Shown: positions 1 through 11,772, counted from the stretch's first letter. The stretch: DNA of 64,000 nucleotides from Osmia lignaria lignaria (GCF_051020975.1 NC_135032.1:1488001-1552000); one strand, 5' to 3'. A program made the numbers and translations. The notes: generated from the letters alone by a model not told the origin.

Positions 1-180
1 ACGGTGTTTCTGTATCTCTATTATGTTGGTGCGGCTTCGGAACTTTTAAATATCTTGATATATCTCGAGAACTACGCATCTGATCAAAAAATGTCATAGA
101 ACGTAAAAAGTAGGAAACTTCATTCTCTACAAAAATGGTCTCTTAACATTTTGCCATAGCTCTCTTCGTTTCCGAGATAT
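1..180 (+). repeat. partial monomer at left edge
   Basis: This is the 3' 180 bp of a monomer cut by the window edge, so the array continues to the left. It carries haplogroup A marks and the variants 'AAAATGTCATAGAACGTAAA' and 'TACAAAAATGG'. The same pair recurs at about 2023-2072, exactly 1932 bp (six monomers) away. Confidence 0.95.
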
Positions 181-195
181 TTGCAGATTTATCTC
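174..195. repeat. conserved dyad at the monomer boundary (first example)
   Basis: GAGATA (174-179) is followed after 10 bp by TATCTC (190-195), a perfect 6-bp inverted repeat. In monomers reading 'GCAGATATATCTC' (for example at 4367, 8875 and 33343) the arms extend to 7 bp, GAGATAT and ATATCTC, around an 8-bp loop. The dyad recurs once per monomer and overlaps the most invariant stretch, 'GTTTCCGAGATATTTGCAG', in which I noticed only rare changes (near 2425 and 7253). A sequence-specific binding site is an inference. Confidence 0.6.
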
Positions 196-208
196 AAGGG
201 AAGGGGCC
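182..208 (+). repeat. internal direct repeat, copy 1 (first example)
   Basis: A 27-bp segment starting TGCAGATTTATCTC and ending AAGGGGCC. It matches 296-322 at 24 of 27 positions, 114 bp downstream in the same monomer. The pair recurs in every monomer, so the 322-bp unit is internally repetitive. A set of monomers (5333, 5977, 7587, 10163, 18858, 24327, 28191, 36885, 42359) carries a diverged copy 1 with CAGCTC or CAACTC and 'AAAGGAAC'. Confidence 0.85.
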
Positions 209-230
209 TGACGGACATATTTCGAGATAT

Positions 231-254
231 TTCTTCTTCTTGTTGTTCTTCTTC
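231..254 (+). repeat. TTC/GTT trinucleotide tract inside the monomer (first example)
   Basis: A pyrimidine-rich run of TTC units interrupted by TTG units, present in every monomer. It is a natural slippage site: the 22398 monomer has lost one 3-bp unit here. A single G-to-A change-type variant (TTGTTG to TTGATG) defines a large monomer subfamily from 15638 onward. Confidence 0.85.
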
Positions 255-295
255 TGCACAGCTAAGCTGGAAGTGGCATTTGCAGCTCGCAATAG

Positions 296-322
296 TGCAG
301 AGTTATCTCAAAGAAAGGGGCC
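296..322 (+). repeat. internal direct repeat, copy 2 (first example)
   Basis: A 27-bp segment starting TGCAGAGTTATCTC and ending AAGGGGCC, differing from copy 1 at three positions. Its spacing to copy 1 is 114 bp and to the next copy 1 is 208 bp. That is compatible with an ancestral unit of roughly 105-115 bp that became a trimer whose third part has diverged. The third part shows only weak resemblance (ATATCATAGAACATA), so the trimer idea is inference. Confidence 0.8.
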
Positions 323-824
323 ACGGTGTTTCTGTATCTCTATTATGTTGGTGCGGCTTCGGAACTTTTAAATATCTTGATATATCTCGAGAACTACGCA
401 TCTGATCAAAAAATATCATAGAACATAAAAAGTAGGAAACTTAATTCTCTAGAAAAAAGGTCTCTTAATATTTTGCCATAGCTCGCTTCGTTTCCGAGAT
501 ATTTGCAGATTTATCTCAAGGGAAGGGTCCTGACGGACATATTTCGAGATATTTCTTCTTCTTGTTGTTCTTCTTCTGCACAGCTAAACTGGAAGTGGCA
601 TTTCCAGCTCGCAATAGTGCAGAGTTATCCCAAAGAAAGGGGCCACGATGTTTCTGTATCTCTATTATGTTGGTGCGGCTTCGGAACTTTTAAATATCTC
701 GATATATCTCGAAAACTACGCTTCTGATCAAAAAATATCATAGAACATAAATTGTAGGAAACATAATTCTCTACAAAAAAGGTCTCTTAACATTTTGCCA
801 TAGCTCGCTTCGTTTCCGAGATAT

Positions 825-2112
825 TTGCAGATTTATCTCAAGGGAAGGGGCCTGACGGACATATTCCGAGATATTTCTTCTTCTTGTTGTTCCTCTTCTG
901 CACAGCTAAGCTGGAAGTGGCATTTGCAGGTCGCAATAGTGCAGAGTTATCTCAAAGAAAGGGGCCACGGTGTTTCTGTATCTCTATTATGTTGGTGCGG
1001 CTTCGGAACTTTTAAATATCTCGATATATCTCGAAAACTACGCTTCTGATCAAAAAATATCAGAGAACGTAAATTGTAGGAAACATAATTCTCTACAAAA
1101 AAGGTCTCTTAAGATTTTGCCATAGCTCGCTTCGTTTCCGAGATATTTGCAGATTTATCTCAAGGGAAGGGGCCTGACGGACATATTTCGAGATATTTCT
1201 TCTTCTTGTTGTTCTTCTTCTGCACAGCTAAGCTGGGAGTGGCATTTGCAGCTCGCAATAGTGCAGAGTTATCTCAAAGAAAGGGGCCACGGTGTATCTG
1301 TATCTCTATTATGTTGGTGCGGCTTCGGAACTTTTAAATATCTTGATATATCTCGAGAACTACGCATCTGATCAAAAAATATCGTAGAACATAAAAAGTA
1401 GGAAACTTAATTCTCTACAAATAAGGTCTCTTAACATTTTGCCATAGCTCGCTTGGTTTCCGAGATATTTGCAGATTTATCTCAAGGGAAGGGGCCTGAG
1501 GGACATATTTCGAGATATTTCTTCTTCTTGTTGTTCTTCTTCTGCACAGCTAAGCTGGAAGTGGCATTTGCAGGTCGCAATAGTGCAGAGTTATCTCAAA
1601 GAAAGGGGCCACGGTGTTTCTGTATCTCTATTATGTTGGTGCGGCTTCGGAACTTTTAAATATCTCGATATATCTCGAAAACTACGCTTCTGATCAAAAA
1701 ATATCAGAGAACGTAAATTGTAGGAAACATAATTCTCTACAAAAAAGGTCTCTTAACATTTTGCCATAGCTCGCTTCGTTTCCGAGATATTTGCAGATTT
1801 ATCTCAAGGGAAGGGGCCTGACGGACATATTTCGAGATATTTCTTCTTCTTGTTGTTCTTCTTCTGCACAGCTAAGCTGGAAGTGGCATTTGCAGCTCGC
1901 AGTAGTGCAGAGTTATCTCAAAGAAAGGGGCCACGGTGTTTCTGTATCTCTATTATGTTGGTGCGGCTTCGGAACTTTTAAATATCTTGATATATCTCGA
2001 GAACTACGCATCTGATCAAAAAATGTCATAGAACGTAAAAAGTAGGAAACTTAATTCTCTACAAAAATGGTCTCTTAACATTTTGCCATAGCTCTCTTCG
2101 TTTCCGAGATAT
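825..2112 (+). repeat. 644-bp dimer duplicated (825-1468 and 1469-2112)
   Basis: The monomers at 825 and 1469 share 'CAGGTCGCAATAG' and 'TCAGAGAACGTAAATTG', and each is followed by a haplogroup A monomer (1147 and 1791). The A partners carry several private substitutions, so this duplication looks older than those on the right side of the window. Confidence 0.7.
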
Positions 2113-3400
2113 TTGCAGATTTATCTCAAGGGAAGGGGCCTGACGGACATATTTCGAGATATTTCTTCTTCTTGTTGTTCTTCTTCTGCACAGCTAAGCT
2201 GGAAGTGGCATTTGCAGCTCGCAATAGTGCAGAGTTATCTCAAACAAAGGGGCCACGGTGTTTCTGTATCTCTATTATGTTGGTGCGGCTTCGGAACTTT
2301 TAAATATCTTGATATATCTCGAGAACTACGCATCTGATCAAAAAATATCATAGAACATAAAAAGTAGGAAACTTAATTCTCTAGAAAAAAGGTCTCTTAA
2401 TATTTTGCCATAGCTCGCTTCGTTTCAGAGATATTTGCAGATTTATCTCAAGGGAAGGGGCCTAACGGACATATTTCGAGATATTTCTTCTTCTTGTTGT
2501 TCTTCTTCTGCACAGCTAAACTGGAAGTGGCATTTCCAGCTCGCAATAGTGCAGAGTCATCTCAAAGAAAGGGGCCACGGTGTTTCTGTATCTCTATTAT
2601 GTTGGTGCGGCTTCGGAACTTTTAAATATCTCGATATATCTCGAAAACTACGCTTCTGATCAAAAAATATCATAGAACATAAATTGTAGGAAACTTAATT
2701 CTCTACAAAAAAGGTCTCTTAACATTTTGCCATAGCTCTCTTCGTTTCCGAGATATTTGCAGATTTATCTCAAGGGAAGGGGCCTGACGGACATATTTCG
2801 AGATATTTCTTCTTCTTGTTGTTCTTCTTCTGCACAGCTAAGCTGGAAGTGGCATTTGCAGCTCGCAATAGTGCAGAGTTATCTCAAAGAAAGGGGCCAC
2901 GGTGATTCTGTATCTCTATTATGTTGGTGCGGCTTCGGAACTTTTAAATATCTTGATATATCTCGAGAACTACGCATCTGATCAAAAAATATCATAGAAC
3001 ATAAAAAGTAGGAAACTTAATTCTCTAGAAAAAAGGTCTCTTAATATTTTGCCATAGCTCGCTTCGTTTCCGAGATATTTGCAGATTTATCTCAAGGGAA
3101 GGGGCCTAACGGACATATTTCGAGATATTTCTTCTTCTTGTTGTTCTTCTTCTGCACAGCTAAACTGGAAGTGGCATTTCCAGCTCGCAATAGTGCAGAG
3201 TCATCTCAAAGAAAGGGGCCACGGTGTTTCTGTATCTCTATTATGTTGGTGCGGCTTCGGAACTTTTAAATATCTTGATATATCTCGAGAACTACGCATC
3301 TGATCAAGAAATATCATAGAACATGAAAAGTAGGAAACTTAATTCTCTACAAAAAAGGTCTCTTAACATTTTGCCATAGCTCTCTTCGTTTCCGAGATAT
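2113..3400 (+). repeat. 644-bp dimer duplicated (2113-2756 and 2757-3400)
   Basis: The 3' ends of the monomers at 2113 and 2757 share 'CTAGAAAAAAGG' followed by 'TTAATATT', and the monomers at 2435 and 3079 share 'CCTAACGG' and 'GAGTCATCTC'. The two second monomers end differently: 2435 ends in the haplogroup B form and 3079 in the A form. That suggests an exchange after the duplication. The same 'CTAGAAAAAAGG' mark at about 451 is 1932 bp upstream of the one at about 2383. Confidence 0.75.
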
Positions 3401-4366
3401 TTGCAGATTTATCTCAAGGGAAGGGGCCTGACGGACATATTTCGAGATATTTCTTCTTCTTGTTGTTCTTCTTCTGCACAGCTAAGCTGGAAGTGGCATT
3501 TGCAGGTCGCAATAGTGCAGAGTTATCTCGAAGAAAGGGGCCACGGTGTTTCTGTATCTCTATTATGTTGGTGCGGCTTCGGAACTTTTAAATATCTTGA
3601 TATATCTCGAGAACTGCGCATCTGATCAAAAAATATCATAGAACATAAAAAGTAGGAAACTTAATTCTCTACAAAAAAGGTCTCTTAACATTTTGCCATA
3701 GCTCGCTTCGTTTCCGAGATATTTGCAGATTTATCTCAAGGGAAGGGGCCTGACGGACATATTTCGAGATATTTCTTCTTCTTGTTGTTCTTCTTCTGCA
3801 CAGCTAAGCTGGAAGTGGCATTTGCGGCTCGCACTAGTGCAGAGTTAGCTCAAAGAAAGGGGCCACGGTGTTTCTGTATCTCTATTATGTTGGTGCGGCT
3901 TCGGAACTTTTAAATATCTTGATATATCTCGAGAACTACGCATCTGATCAAAAAATATCATAGAACATAAAAAGTAGGAAACCTAATTCTCTACAAAAAA
4001 GGTCTCTTAACATTTTGCCATAGCTCGCTTCGTTTCCGAGATATTTGCAGGTTTATCTCAAGGGAAGGGGCCTGACGGACATATTTCGAGATATTTCTTC
4101 TTCTTGTTGTTCTTCTTCTGCACAGCTAAGCTGGAAGTGCCATTTGCGGCTCGCACTAGTGCAGAGTTATCTCAAAGAAAGGGGCCACGGTGTTTCTGTA
4201 TCTCTATTATGTTGGTGCGGCTTCGGAACCTTTAAATATCTCGATATATCTCGAAAACTACGCTTCTGATCAAAAAATATCATAGACCATAAATTGTAGG
4301 AAACATAATTCTCTACAAAAAAGGTCTCTTAACATTTTGCCATAGCTCGCTTCGTTTCCGAGATAT

Positions 4367-7264
4367 TTGCAGATATATCTCAAGGGAAGGGGCCTGCCGG
4401 ACATATTTCGAGATATTTCTTCTTCTTGTTGTTCTTCTTCTGCACAGCTAAGCTGGAAGTGGCATTTACAGCTCGCAATAGTGCAGAGTTATCTCAAAGA
4501 AAGGGGCCACGGTGTTTCTGTATCTCTATTATGTTGGCGCTGCTTCGGAACTTTTAAATATCTTGATATATCTCGGGAACTACGCATCTGATCAAAAAAT
4601 ATCATAGAACATAAAAACTAGCAAACTTAATTCTCTACAAAAAAGGTCTCTTAACATTTTGCCATAGCTCGCTTCGTTTCCGAGATATTTGCAGATTTAT
4701 CTCAAGGGAAGGGTCCTGATGGACATATTTCGAGATATTTCTTCTTCTTGTTGTTCTTCTTCGGCACAGCTAAACTGGAAGTGGCATTTCCAGCTCGCAA
4801 TCGTGCAGAGTTATCTCAAAGAAAGGGGCCACGGTGTTTCTGTATCTCTCTTATGTTGGTGCGGCTTCGGAACTTTTAAATATCTTGATATATCTCGAGA
4901 ACTACGCCTCTGATCGAAAAATATCATAGAACATAAAAAGGAGGAAACTTAATTCTCTACAAAAAAGGTCTCTTAACATTTTGCCATAGCTAGCTTCGTT
5001 TCCGAGATATTTGCAGATTTATCTCAAGGGAAGGGGCCTGACGGACATATTTCGAGATATTTCTTCTTCTTGTTGTTCTTCTTCTGCACAGCTAAGCTGG
5101 AAGTGGCATTTGCGGCTCGCACTAGTGCAGAGTTATCTCAAAGAAAGGGGCCACGGTGTTTCTGTATCCCTATTATGTTGGTGCGGCTTCGGAACTTTTA
5201 AATATCTCGATATATCTCGAAAACTACGCTTCTGATCAAAAAATATCATAGAACATAAATTGTAGGAAACATAATTCTCTACAAAAAACGTCTCTTAACA
5301 TTTTGCCATAGCTCGCTTCGTTTCCGAGATATTTGCAGATTCAGCTCAAAGGAACTGGCCTGACGGACATATTTCGAGATATTTCTTCTTCTTGTTGTTC
5401 TTCTTCTGCACAGCTAAACTGGAAGTGGCATTTCCAGCTCGCAATCGTGCAGAGTTATCTCAAAGAAAGGGGCCACGGTGTTTCTGTATCTCTATTATGT
5501 TGGTGCGGCTTCGGAACTTTTAAATATCTTGATATATCTCGAGAACTACGCCTCTGGTCGAAAAATATCATAGAACATAAAAAGTAGGAAGCTTAATTCT
5601 CTACAAAAACGGTCTCTTAACATTTTGCCATAGCTCGCTTCGTTTCCGAGATATTTGCAGATTTATCTCAAGGGGAGGGGCCTGACGGACATATTTCGAG
5701 ATATTTCTTCTTCTTGTTGTTCTTCTTCTGCACAGCTAATCTGGAAGTGGCATTTGCGGCTCGCACTAGTGCAGAGTCATCTCAAAGAAAGGGGCCACGG
5801 TGTTTCTGTATCTCTATTATGTTGGTGCGGCTTCGGAACTTTTAAATATCTCGATATATCTCGAAAACTACGCTTCTGATCAAAAAATATCATAGAACAT
5901 AAATTGTAGGAAACATAATTCTCTACAAAAAACGTCTCTTAACATTTTGCCATAGCTCGCTTCGTTTCCGAGATATTTGCAGATTCAGCTCAAAGGAACT
6001 GGCCTGACGGACATATTTCGAGATATTTCTTCTTCTTGTTGTTCTTCCTCTGCACAGCTAAGCTGGAAGTGGCATTTGCAGCTCGCAATAGTGCAGAGTT
6101 ATCTCAAAGAAAGGGGCCACGGTGTTTCTGTATCTCTATTATGTTGGTGCGGCTTCGGAACTTTTAAATATCTTGATATATCTCGAGAACTACGCATCTG
6201 ATCAAAAAATATCATAGAACTTAAATTGTAGGAAACATAATTCTCTACAAAAAAGGTATCTTAACATTTTGCCATAGCTCGCTTCGTTTCCGAGATATTT
6301 GCAGATATATCTCAAGGGAAGGGGCCTGCCGGACATATTTCGAGATATTTCTTCTTCTTGTTGTTCTTCTTCTGCACAGCTAAGCTGGAAGTGGCATTTA
6401 CAGCTCGCAATAGTGCAGAGTTATCTCAAAGAAAGGGGCCACGGTGTTTCTGTATCTCTATTATGTTGGCGCTGCTTCGGAACTTTTAAATATCTTGATA
6501 TATCTCGGGAACTACGCATCTGATCAAAAAATATCATAGAACATAAAAACTAGCAAACTTAATTCTCTACAAAAAAGGTCTCTTAACATTTTGCCATAGC
6601 TCGCTTCGTTTCCGAGATATTTGCAGATTTATCTCAAGGGAAGGGTCCTGATGGACATATTTCGAGATATTTCTTCTTCTTGTTGTTCTTCTTCGGCACA
6701 GCTAAACTGGAAGTGGCATTTCCAGCTCGCAATCGTGCAGAGTTATGTCAAAGAAAGGGGCCACGGTGTTTCTGTATCTCTATTATGTTGGTGCGGCTTC
6801 GGAACTTTTAAATATCTTGATATATCTCGAGAACTACGCCTCTGATCGAAAAATATCATAGAACATAAAAAGGAGGAAACTTAATTCTCTACAAAAAAGG
6901 TCTCTTAACATTTTGCCATAGCTAGCTTCGTTTCCGAGATATTTGCAGATTTATCTCAAGGGAAGGGGCCTGACGGACATATTTCGAGATATTTCTTCTT
7001 CTTGTTGTTCTTCTTCTGCACAGCTAAGCTGGAAGTGGCATTTGCAGCTCGCAATAGTGCAGAGTTATCTCAAAGAAAGGGGCCACGGTGTTTCTGTATC
7101 TCTATTATGTTGGTGCGGCTTCGGAATTTTTAAATATCTTGATATATCTCGAGAACTACGCATCTGATCAAAAAATATCATAGAACATAAAAAGTAGGAA
7201 ACTTAATTCTCTACAAAAAAGGTCTCTTACCATTTTGCCATAGCTCGCTTCGTTCCCGAGATAT
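4367..7264 (+). repeat. 1932-bp (6-monomer) higher-order duplication, second copy partial
   Basis: Monomer 4367 matches 6299 (shared 'CCTGCCGG', 'TTGGCGCTGC', 'CTCGGGAAC', 'AACTAGCAAAC'). Monomer 4689 matches 6621 (shared 'GGTCCTGATGG' and 'TCGGCACAGC'), and the 3' part of both leads into 'ATAGCTAGC' (4986 and 6918). The offset is exactly 6 x 322 bp. Inside the first copy, 5011-5654 and 5655-6298 form a nested 644-bp dimer marked by the diverged 'CAGCTCAAAGGAAC' box at 5333 and 5977. Confidence 0.85.
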
Positions 7265-8230
7265 TTGCAGATTTATCTCAAGGGAAGGGGCCTGACGGAC
7301 ATATTTCGAGATATTTCTTCTTCTTGTTGTTCTTCTTCTGCACAGCTAAGCTGGAAGTGGCATTTGCGGCTCGCACTAGTGCAGAGTTATCTCAAAGAAA
7401 GGGGCCACGGTGTTTCTGTATCTCTATTATGTTGGTGCGGCTTCGGAACTTTTAAATATCTCGATATATCTCGAGAACTACGCGTCTGATCGAAAAATAT
7501 CATAGAACATAAAAAGTAGGAAACTTAATTCTCTACAAAAAAGGTCTCTTAACATTTTGCCATAGCTCGCTTCGTTTCCGAGATATTTGCAGATTCAGCT
7601 CAAAGGAACGGGCCTGACGGACATATTTCGAGATACTTCTTCTTCTTGTTGTTCTTCCTCTGCACAGCTAAGCTGGAAGTGGCATTTGCAGCTCGCAATA
7701 GTGCAGAGTTATCTTAAAGGAAGGGGCCACGGTGTTTCTGTATCTCTATTATGTTGGTGCGGCTTCGGAACTTTACAATATCTTGATATATCTCGAGAAC
7801 TACGCATCTGATCAAAAAATATCATAGAACATAAAAAGTAGGAAACTTAATTCTCTACAAAAAAGGTCTCTTAACATTTTGCCATAGCTCGCTTCGTTTC
7901 CGAGATATTTGCAGATTTATCTCAAGGGAAGGGGCCTGACGGACATATTTCGAGATATTTCTTCTTCTTGTTGTTCTTCTCCTGCACAGCTAAGCTGGAA
8001 GTGGCATTTGCAGCGCGCAATAGTGCAGAGTTATCTCAAAGAAAGGGGCCACGGTGTTTCTGTATCTCTATTATGTTGGTGCGGCTTCGGAACTTTTAAA
8101 TATCTTGATATATCTCGAGAACTACGCATCTGATCAAAAAATATCATAGAAGATAAAAAGTAGGAAACTTAATTCTCTACAAAAAAGGTCTCTTAACATT
8201 TCGCCATAGCTCGCTTCGTTTCCGAGATAT

Positions 8231-8874
8231 TTGCAGATTTATCTCAAGGGAAGGGGCCTGTCGGACATATTTCGAGATATTTCTTCTTCTTGTTGTTCTT
8301 CTTCTGCACAGCTAAGCTGGAAGTGGCATTTGCGGCTCGCACTAGTGCAGAGTTATCTCAAAGAAAGGGGCCACGGTGTTTCTGTATCTCTATTATGTTG
8401 GTGCGGCTTCGGAACTTTTAAATATCTCGATATATCTCGAGAACTACGCATCTGATCAAAAAATATCATAGAAGATAAAAAGTAGGAAACTTAATTCTCT
8501 ACAAAAAAGGTCTCTTAACATTTCGCCATAGCTCGCTTCGTTTCCGAGATATTTGCAGATTTATCTCAAGGGAAGGGGCCTGTCGGACATATTTCGAGAT
8601 ATTTCTTCTTCTTGTTGTTCTTCTTCTGCACAGCTAAGCTGGAAGTGGCATTTGCGGCTCGCACTAGTGCAGAGTTATCTCAAAGAAAGGGGCCACGGTG
8701 TTTCTGTATCCCTATTATGTTGGTGCGGCTTCGGAACTTTTAAATATCTCGATATATCTCGAAAACTACGCTTCTGATCAAAAAATATCATAGAACATAA
8801 ATTGTAGGAAACAGAATTCTCTACAAAAAAGGTCTCTTAACATTTTGCCATAGCTCGCTTTGTTTCCGAGATAT
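8231..8874 (+). repeat. single-monomer tandem duplication
   Basis: The adjacent monomers at 8231 and 8553 share 'CCTGTCGGAC' and a preceding 'CATTTCGCC'. Of the anchors I inspected, only these two carry 'CTGTCGGAC'. The 'TAGAAGATAAA' ends before each also match. They differ mainly in the 3' haplogroup segment: 8231 ends in the A form and 8553 in the B form. Confidence 0.75.
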
Positions 8875-11450
8875 TTGCAGATATATCTCAAGGGAAGGGG
8901 CCTGACGGACATATTTCGAGATATTTCTTCTTCTTGTTGTTCTTCTTCTGCACAGCTAAGCTGGAAGTGGCATTTACAGCTCGCAATGGTGCAGAGTTAT
9001 CTCAAAGAAAGGGGCCACGGTGTTTCTGTATCTCTATTATGTTGGTGCGGCTTCGGAACTTTTAAATATCTTGATATATCTCGAGAACTACGCATCTGAT
9101 CAAAAAATATCATAGAACATAAAAAGTAGGAAACTTAATTCTCTACAAAAAAGGTCTCTTAACATTTCGCCATAGCTCGCTTCGTTTCCGAGATATTTGC
9201 AGATTTATCTCAAGGGAAGGGGCCTAACGGACATATTTCGAGATATTTCTTCTTCTTGTTGTTCTTCTTCTGCACAGCTAAGCTGGAAGTGGCATTTGCG
9301 GCTCGCACTAGTGCAGAGTTATCTCAAAGAAAGGGGCCACGGTGTTTCTGTATCCCTATTATGTTGGTGCGGCTTCGGAACTTTTAAATATCTCGATATA
9401 TCTCGAAAACTACGCTTCTGATCAAAAAATATCATAGAACATAAATTGTAGGAAACAGAATTCTCTACAAAAAAGGTCTCTTAACATTTTGCCATAGCTC
9501 GCTTTGTTTCCGAGATATTTGCAGATATATCTCAAGGGAAGGGGCCTGACGGACATATTTCGAGATATTTCTTCTTCTTGTTGTTCTTCTTCTGCACAGC
9601 TAAGCTGGAAGTGGCATTTACAGCTCGCAATGGTGCAGATTTATCTCAAAGAAAGGGGCCACGGTGTTTCTGTATCTCTATTATGTTGGTGCGGCTTCGG
9701 AACTTTTAAATATCTTGATATATCTCGAGAACTACGCATCTGATCAAAAAATATCATAGAACATAGAAAGTAGGAAACTTAATTCTCTACAAAAAAGGTC
9801 TCTTAACATTTTGCCATAGCTCGCTTCGTTTCCGAGATATTTGCAGATTTATCTCAAGGGAAGGGGCCTGACGGACATATTTCGAGATATTTCTTCTTCT
9901 TGTTGTTCTTCTTCTGCACAGCTAAGCTGGAAGTGGCATTTGCGCCTCGCACTAGTGCAGAGTTATCTCAAAGAAAGGGGCCACGGTGTTTCTGTATCCC
10001 TATTATGTTGGTGCGGCTTCGGGACTTTTAAATATCTCGATATATCTCGAAAACTACGCTTCTGATCAAAAAATATCATAGAACATGAATTGTAGGAAAC
10101 ATAATTCTCTACAAAAAACGTCTCTTAACATTTTGCCATAGCTCGCTTCGTTTCCGAGATATTTGCAGATTCAACTCCAAGGAACTGGCCTGACGGACAT
10201 ATTTCGAGATATTTCTTCTTCTTGTTGCTCTTCCTCTGCACAGCTAAGCTGGAAGTGGCATTTGCAGCTCGCAATAGTGCAGAGTTATCTCAAAGAAAGG
10301 GGCCACGGTGTTTCTGTATCTCTATTATGTTGGTGCGGCTTCGGAACTTTTAAATATCTTGATATATCTCGAGAACTACGCATCTGATCAAAAAATATCA
10401 TAGAACATAAAAAGTAGGAAACTTAATTCTCTACAAAAAACGTCTCTTAACATTTTGCCATAGCTCGCTTCGTTTCCGAGATATTTGCAGATATATCTCA
10501 AGGGAAGGGGCCTAACGGACATATTTCGAGATATTTCTTCTTCTTGTTGTCCTTCTTCTGCACAGCTAAACTGGAAGTGGCATTTCCAGCTCGCAATAGT
10601 GCAGAGTTATCTCAAAGAGAGGGGCCACGGTGTTTCTGTATCTCTATTATGTTGGTGCGGCTTCGGAACTTTTAAATATCTTGATATATCTCGAGAACTA
10701 CGCATCTGATCAAAAAATATCATAGAACATAAAAAGTAGGAAACTTAATTCTCTACAAAAAAGGTCTCTTAACATTTTGCCATAGCTCGCTTCGTTTCCG
10801 AGATATTTGCAGATTTATCTCAAGGAAAGGGGCCTGACGGACATATTTCGAGATATTTCTTCTTCTTGTTGTTCTTCTTCTGCACAGCTAAGCTGGAAGT
10901 GGCATTTGCGGCTCGCACTAGTGCAGAGTTATCTCAAAGAAAGGGGCCACGGTGTTTCTGTATCCCTATTATGTTGGTGCGGCTTCGGAACTTTTAAATA
11001 TCTCGATATATCTCGAAAACTACGCTTCTGATCAAAAAATATCATAGAACATAAATTGTAGGAAACAGAATTCTCTACAAAAAAGGTCTCTTAACATTTT
11101 GCCATAGCTCGCTTTGTTTCCGAGATATTTGCAGATATATCTCAAGGGAAGGGGCCTGACGGACATATTTCGAGATATTTCTTCTTCTTGTTGTTCTTCT
11201 TCTGCACAGCTAAGCTGGAAGTGGCATTTACAGCTCGCAATGGTGCAGAGTTATCTCAAAGAAAGGGGCCACGGTGTTTCTGTATCTCTATTATGTTGGT
11301 GCGGCTTCGGAACTTTTAAATATCTTGATATATCTCGAGAACTACGCATCTGATCAAAAAATATCATAGAACATAGAAAGTAGGAAACTTAATTCTCTAC
11401 AAAAAAGGTCTCTTAACATTTTGCCATAGCTCGCTTCGTTTCCGAGATAT
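8553..11450 (+). repeat. alternating B/A dimers with an EcoRI mark
   Basis: Haplogroup B monomers (8553, 9197, 9841, 10807) alternate with A monomers (8875, 9519, 10163, 11129), giving a local 644-bp periodicity. Three of the B monomers end 'AAACAGAATTCTC' (EcoRI at 8814, 9458 and 11068) and the next monomer begins 'GCTTTGTTTCC' instead of the usual 'GCTTCGTTTCC'. The same arrangement recurs at 17248-19177, 26581-28512, 38817-39782 and 40749-42680. Confidence 0.8.
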
Positions 11451-11772
11451 TTGCAGATTTATCTCAAGGGAAGGGGCCTGACGGACATATTTCGAGATAT
11501 TTCTTCTTCTTGTTGTTCTTCTTCTGCACAGCTAAGCTGGAAGTGGCATTTGCGGCTCGCACTAGTGCAGAGATATCTCAAAGAAAGGGGCCACGCTGTT
11601 TCTGTATCTCTATTATGTTGGTGCGGCTTCGGAACTTTTAAATATCTTGATATATCTCGAGAGCTACGCGTCTGATCAAAAAATATCATAGAACATAAAA
11701 AGTAGGAAACATAATTCTCTACAAAAAAGGTCTCTTAACATTTTGCCATAGCTCGCTTCGTTTCCGAGATAT

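Noticed and set aside
61..90. Possible promoter or terminator hairpin from TCTCGAGA and TGATCA
   Set aside because: These are short restriction-type palindromes repeated in the satellite, with no gene nearby and no U-run or promoter elements in a consistent position.
355..380. CENP-B box-like motif in 'GGCTTCGGAACTTTTAAA'
   Set aside because: The TTCG core is present but the required A and the CGGG half are absent, and no other part of the monomer fits the pattern.
11459..11689. Reverse-strand 76-codon frames with ATG (also at 19830, 25301, 29165 and 37859)
   Set aside because: They appear only in the 'GAGATATCTC/CCACGCTG' type monomers, where single substitutions happen to remove reverse-strand stops. 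They overlap the same satellite sequence and have no independent support.
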